Assembly (NCBI GenBank): GCA_041477815.1
Contig: JBGOUV010000410.1
Coordinates: forward strand, 1-5,904
Direction: 5' to 3'
Origin: JBGOUV01 sp041477815
Lineage (GTDB): Bacteria; Acidobacteriota; Terriglobia; Bryobacterales; JACQDG01
DNA length: 5,904 bases
The position numbers and the translations under genes were made by a program. The notes below the pieces were generated by a model. That model did not search any database, was not told where the DNA came from, and was given only the letters and a program-made list of their open reading frames with translations. The first letter of the stretch is position 1. Every line of letters begins with the position of its first letter. This document shows positions 5,845 through 5,904 of this stretch, one piece after another.

Positions 5845-5904
5845 ATGACCCCAACAAGCGTGACCCGTAGGAACTGGTGGACCCTTTCGCTCGAATCGAA
5901 GACC
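5845..5904 (+). CDS. Possible start of a third gene, cut by the window edge
   Basis: An ATG at 5845, one base after the TAG of the second LRR gene, opens a frame of 20 codons that reaches the right edge without a stop. The product begins MTPTSVTRRNWWTLSL, an n-region with two arginines followed by a moderately hydrophobic stretch that could begin a signal peptide or membrane segment. Tight spacing to the LRR gene fits an operon. The ribosome binding site is weak (AGTAGG just before the ATG). Too little is visible to name a product, and chance is not excluded. Confidence 0.35.
   Translation, partial: MTPTSVTRRNWWTLSLESKT

Overview
The window is a 5.9 kb piece of a GC-rich bacterial chromosome. 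Short or overlapping gene junctions, GTG and TTG starts, a GAF protein of a type I associate with Acidobacteriota, an Nramp-universal stress protein fusion, and regular 24-residue leucine-rich-repeat (LRR) proteins together suggest Acidobacteriota (Bryobacter/Solibacter-like). Planctomycetota is the main alternative. This is inferred from protein style; there is no rRNA or other marker gene.

Layout. (1) Positions 1-827, minus strand: a two-gene unit made of a stand-alone GAF-domain protein (827-228) and, with a 1-base TAGTG stop/start overlap, the first 76 codons of an unknown exported protein that runs off the left edge. (2) Positions 828-848: a 21-bp divergent gap with -10-like hexamers on both strands, so close to the start codons that both mRNAs may be leaderless. 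(3) Positions 849-2732, plus strand: an MntH/Nramp metal transporter fused to a C-terminal universal stress protein (USP) domain. (4) Positions 2731-2966: a compact inverted-repeat element whose ends are heptamer tandem arrays. It fills the whole gap between genes and reaches into the first codons of the next one. (5) Positions 2951-4804 and 4797-5843, plus strand: two overlapping genes for exported LRR proteins that share a short N-terminal AEWVL-x-QGG module. (6) Positions 5845-5904: probably the start of a third gene in the same run, cut by the right edge.

How the parts work together. The transporter probably imports Mn2+/Fe2+ with protons, and its USP tail could tie transport to nucleotide or stress state. 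The divergent GAF protein may be a small-molecule or redox sensor sharing the same promoter region, but no direct link to metal transport is visible. The LRR proteins look like secreted binding scaffolds with no catalytic domain. Their partners cannot be read from the sequence. The most unusual points are the heptamer-ended repeat that supplies an LRR gene's start codon, the double-array structure of the first LRR protein, and the miniature divergent promoter.
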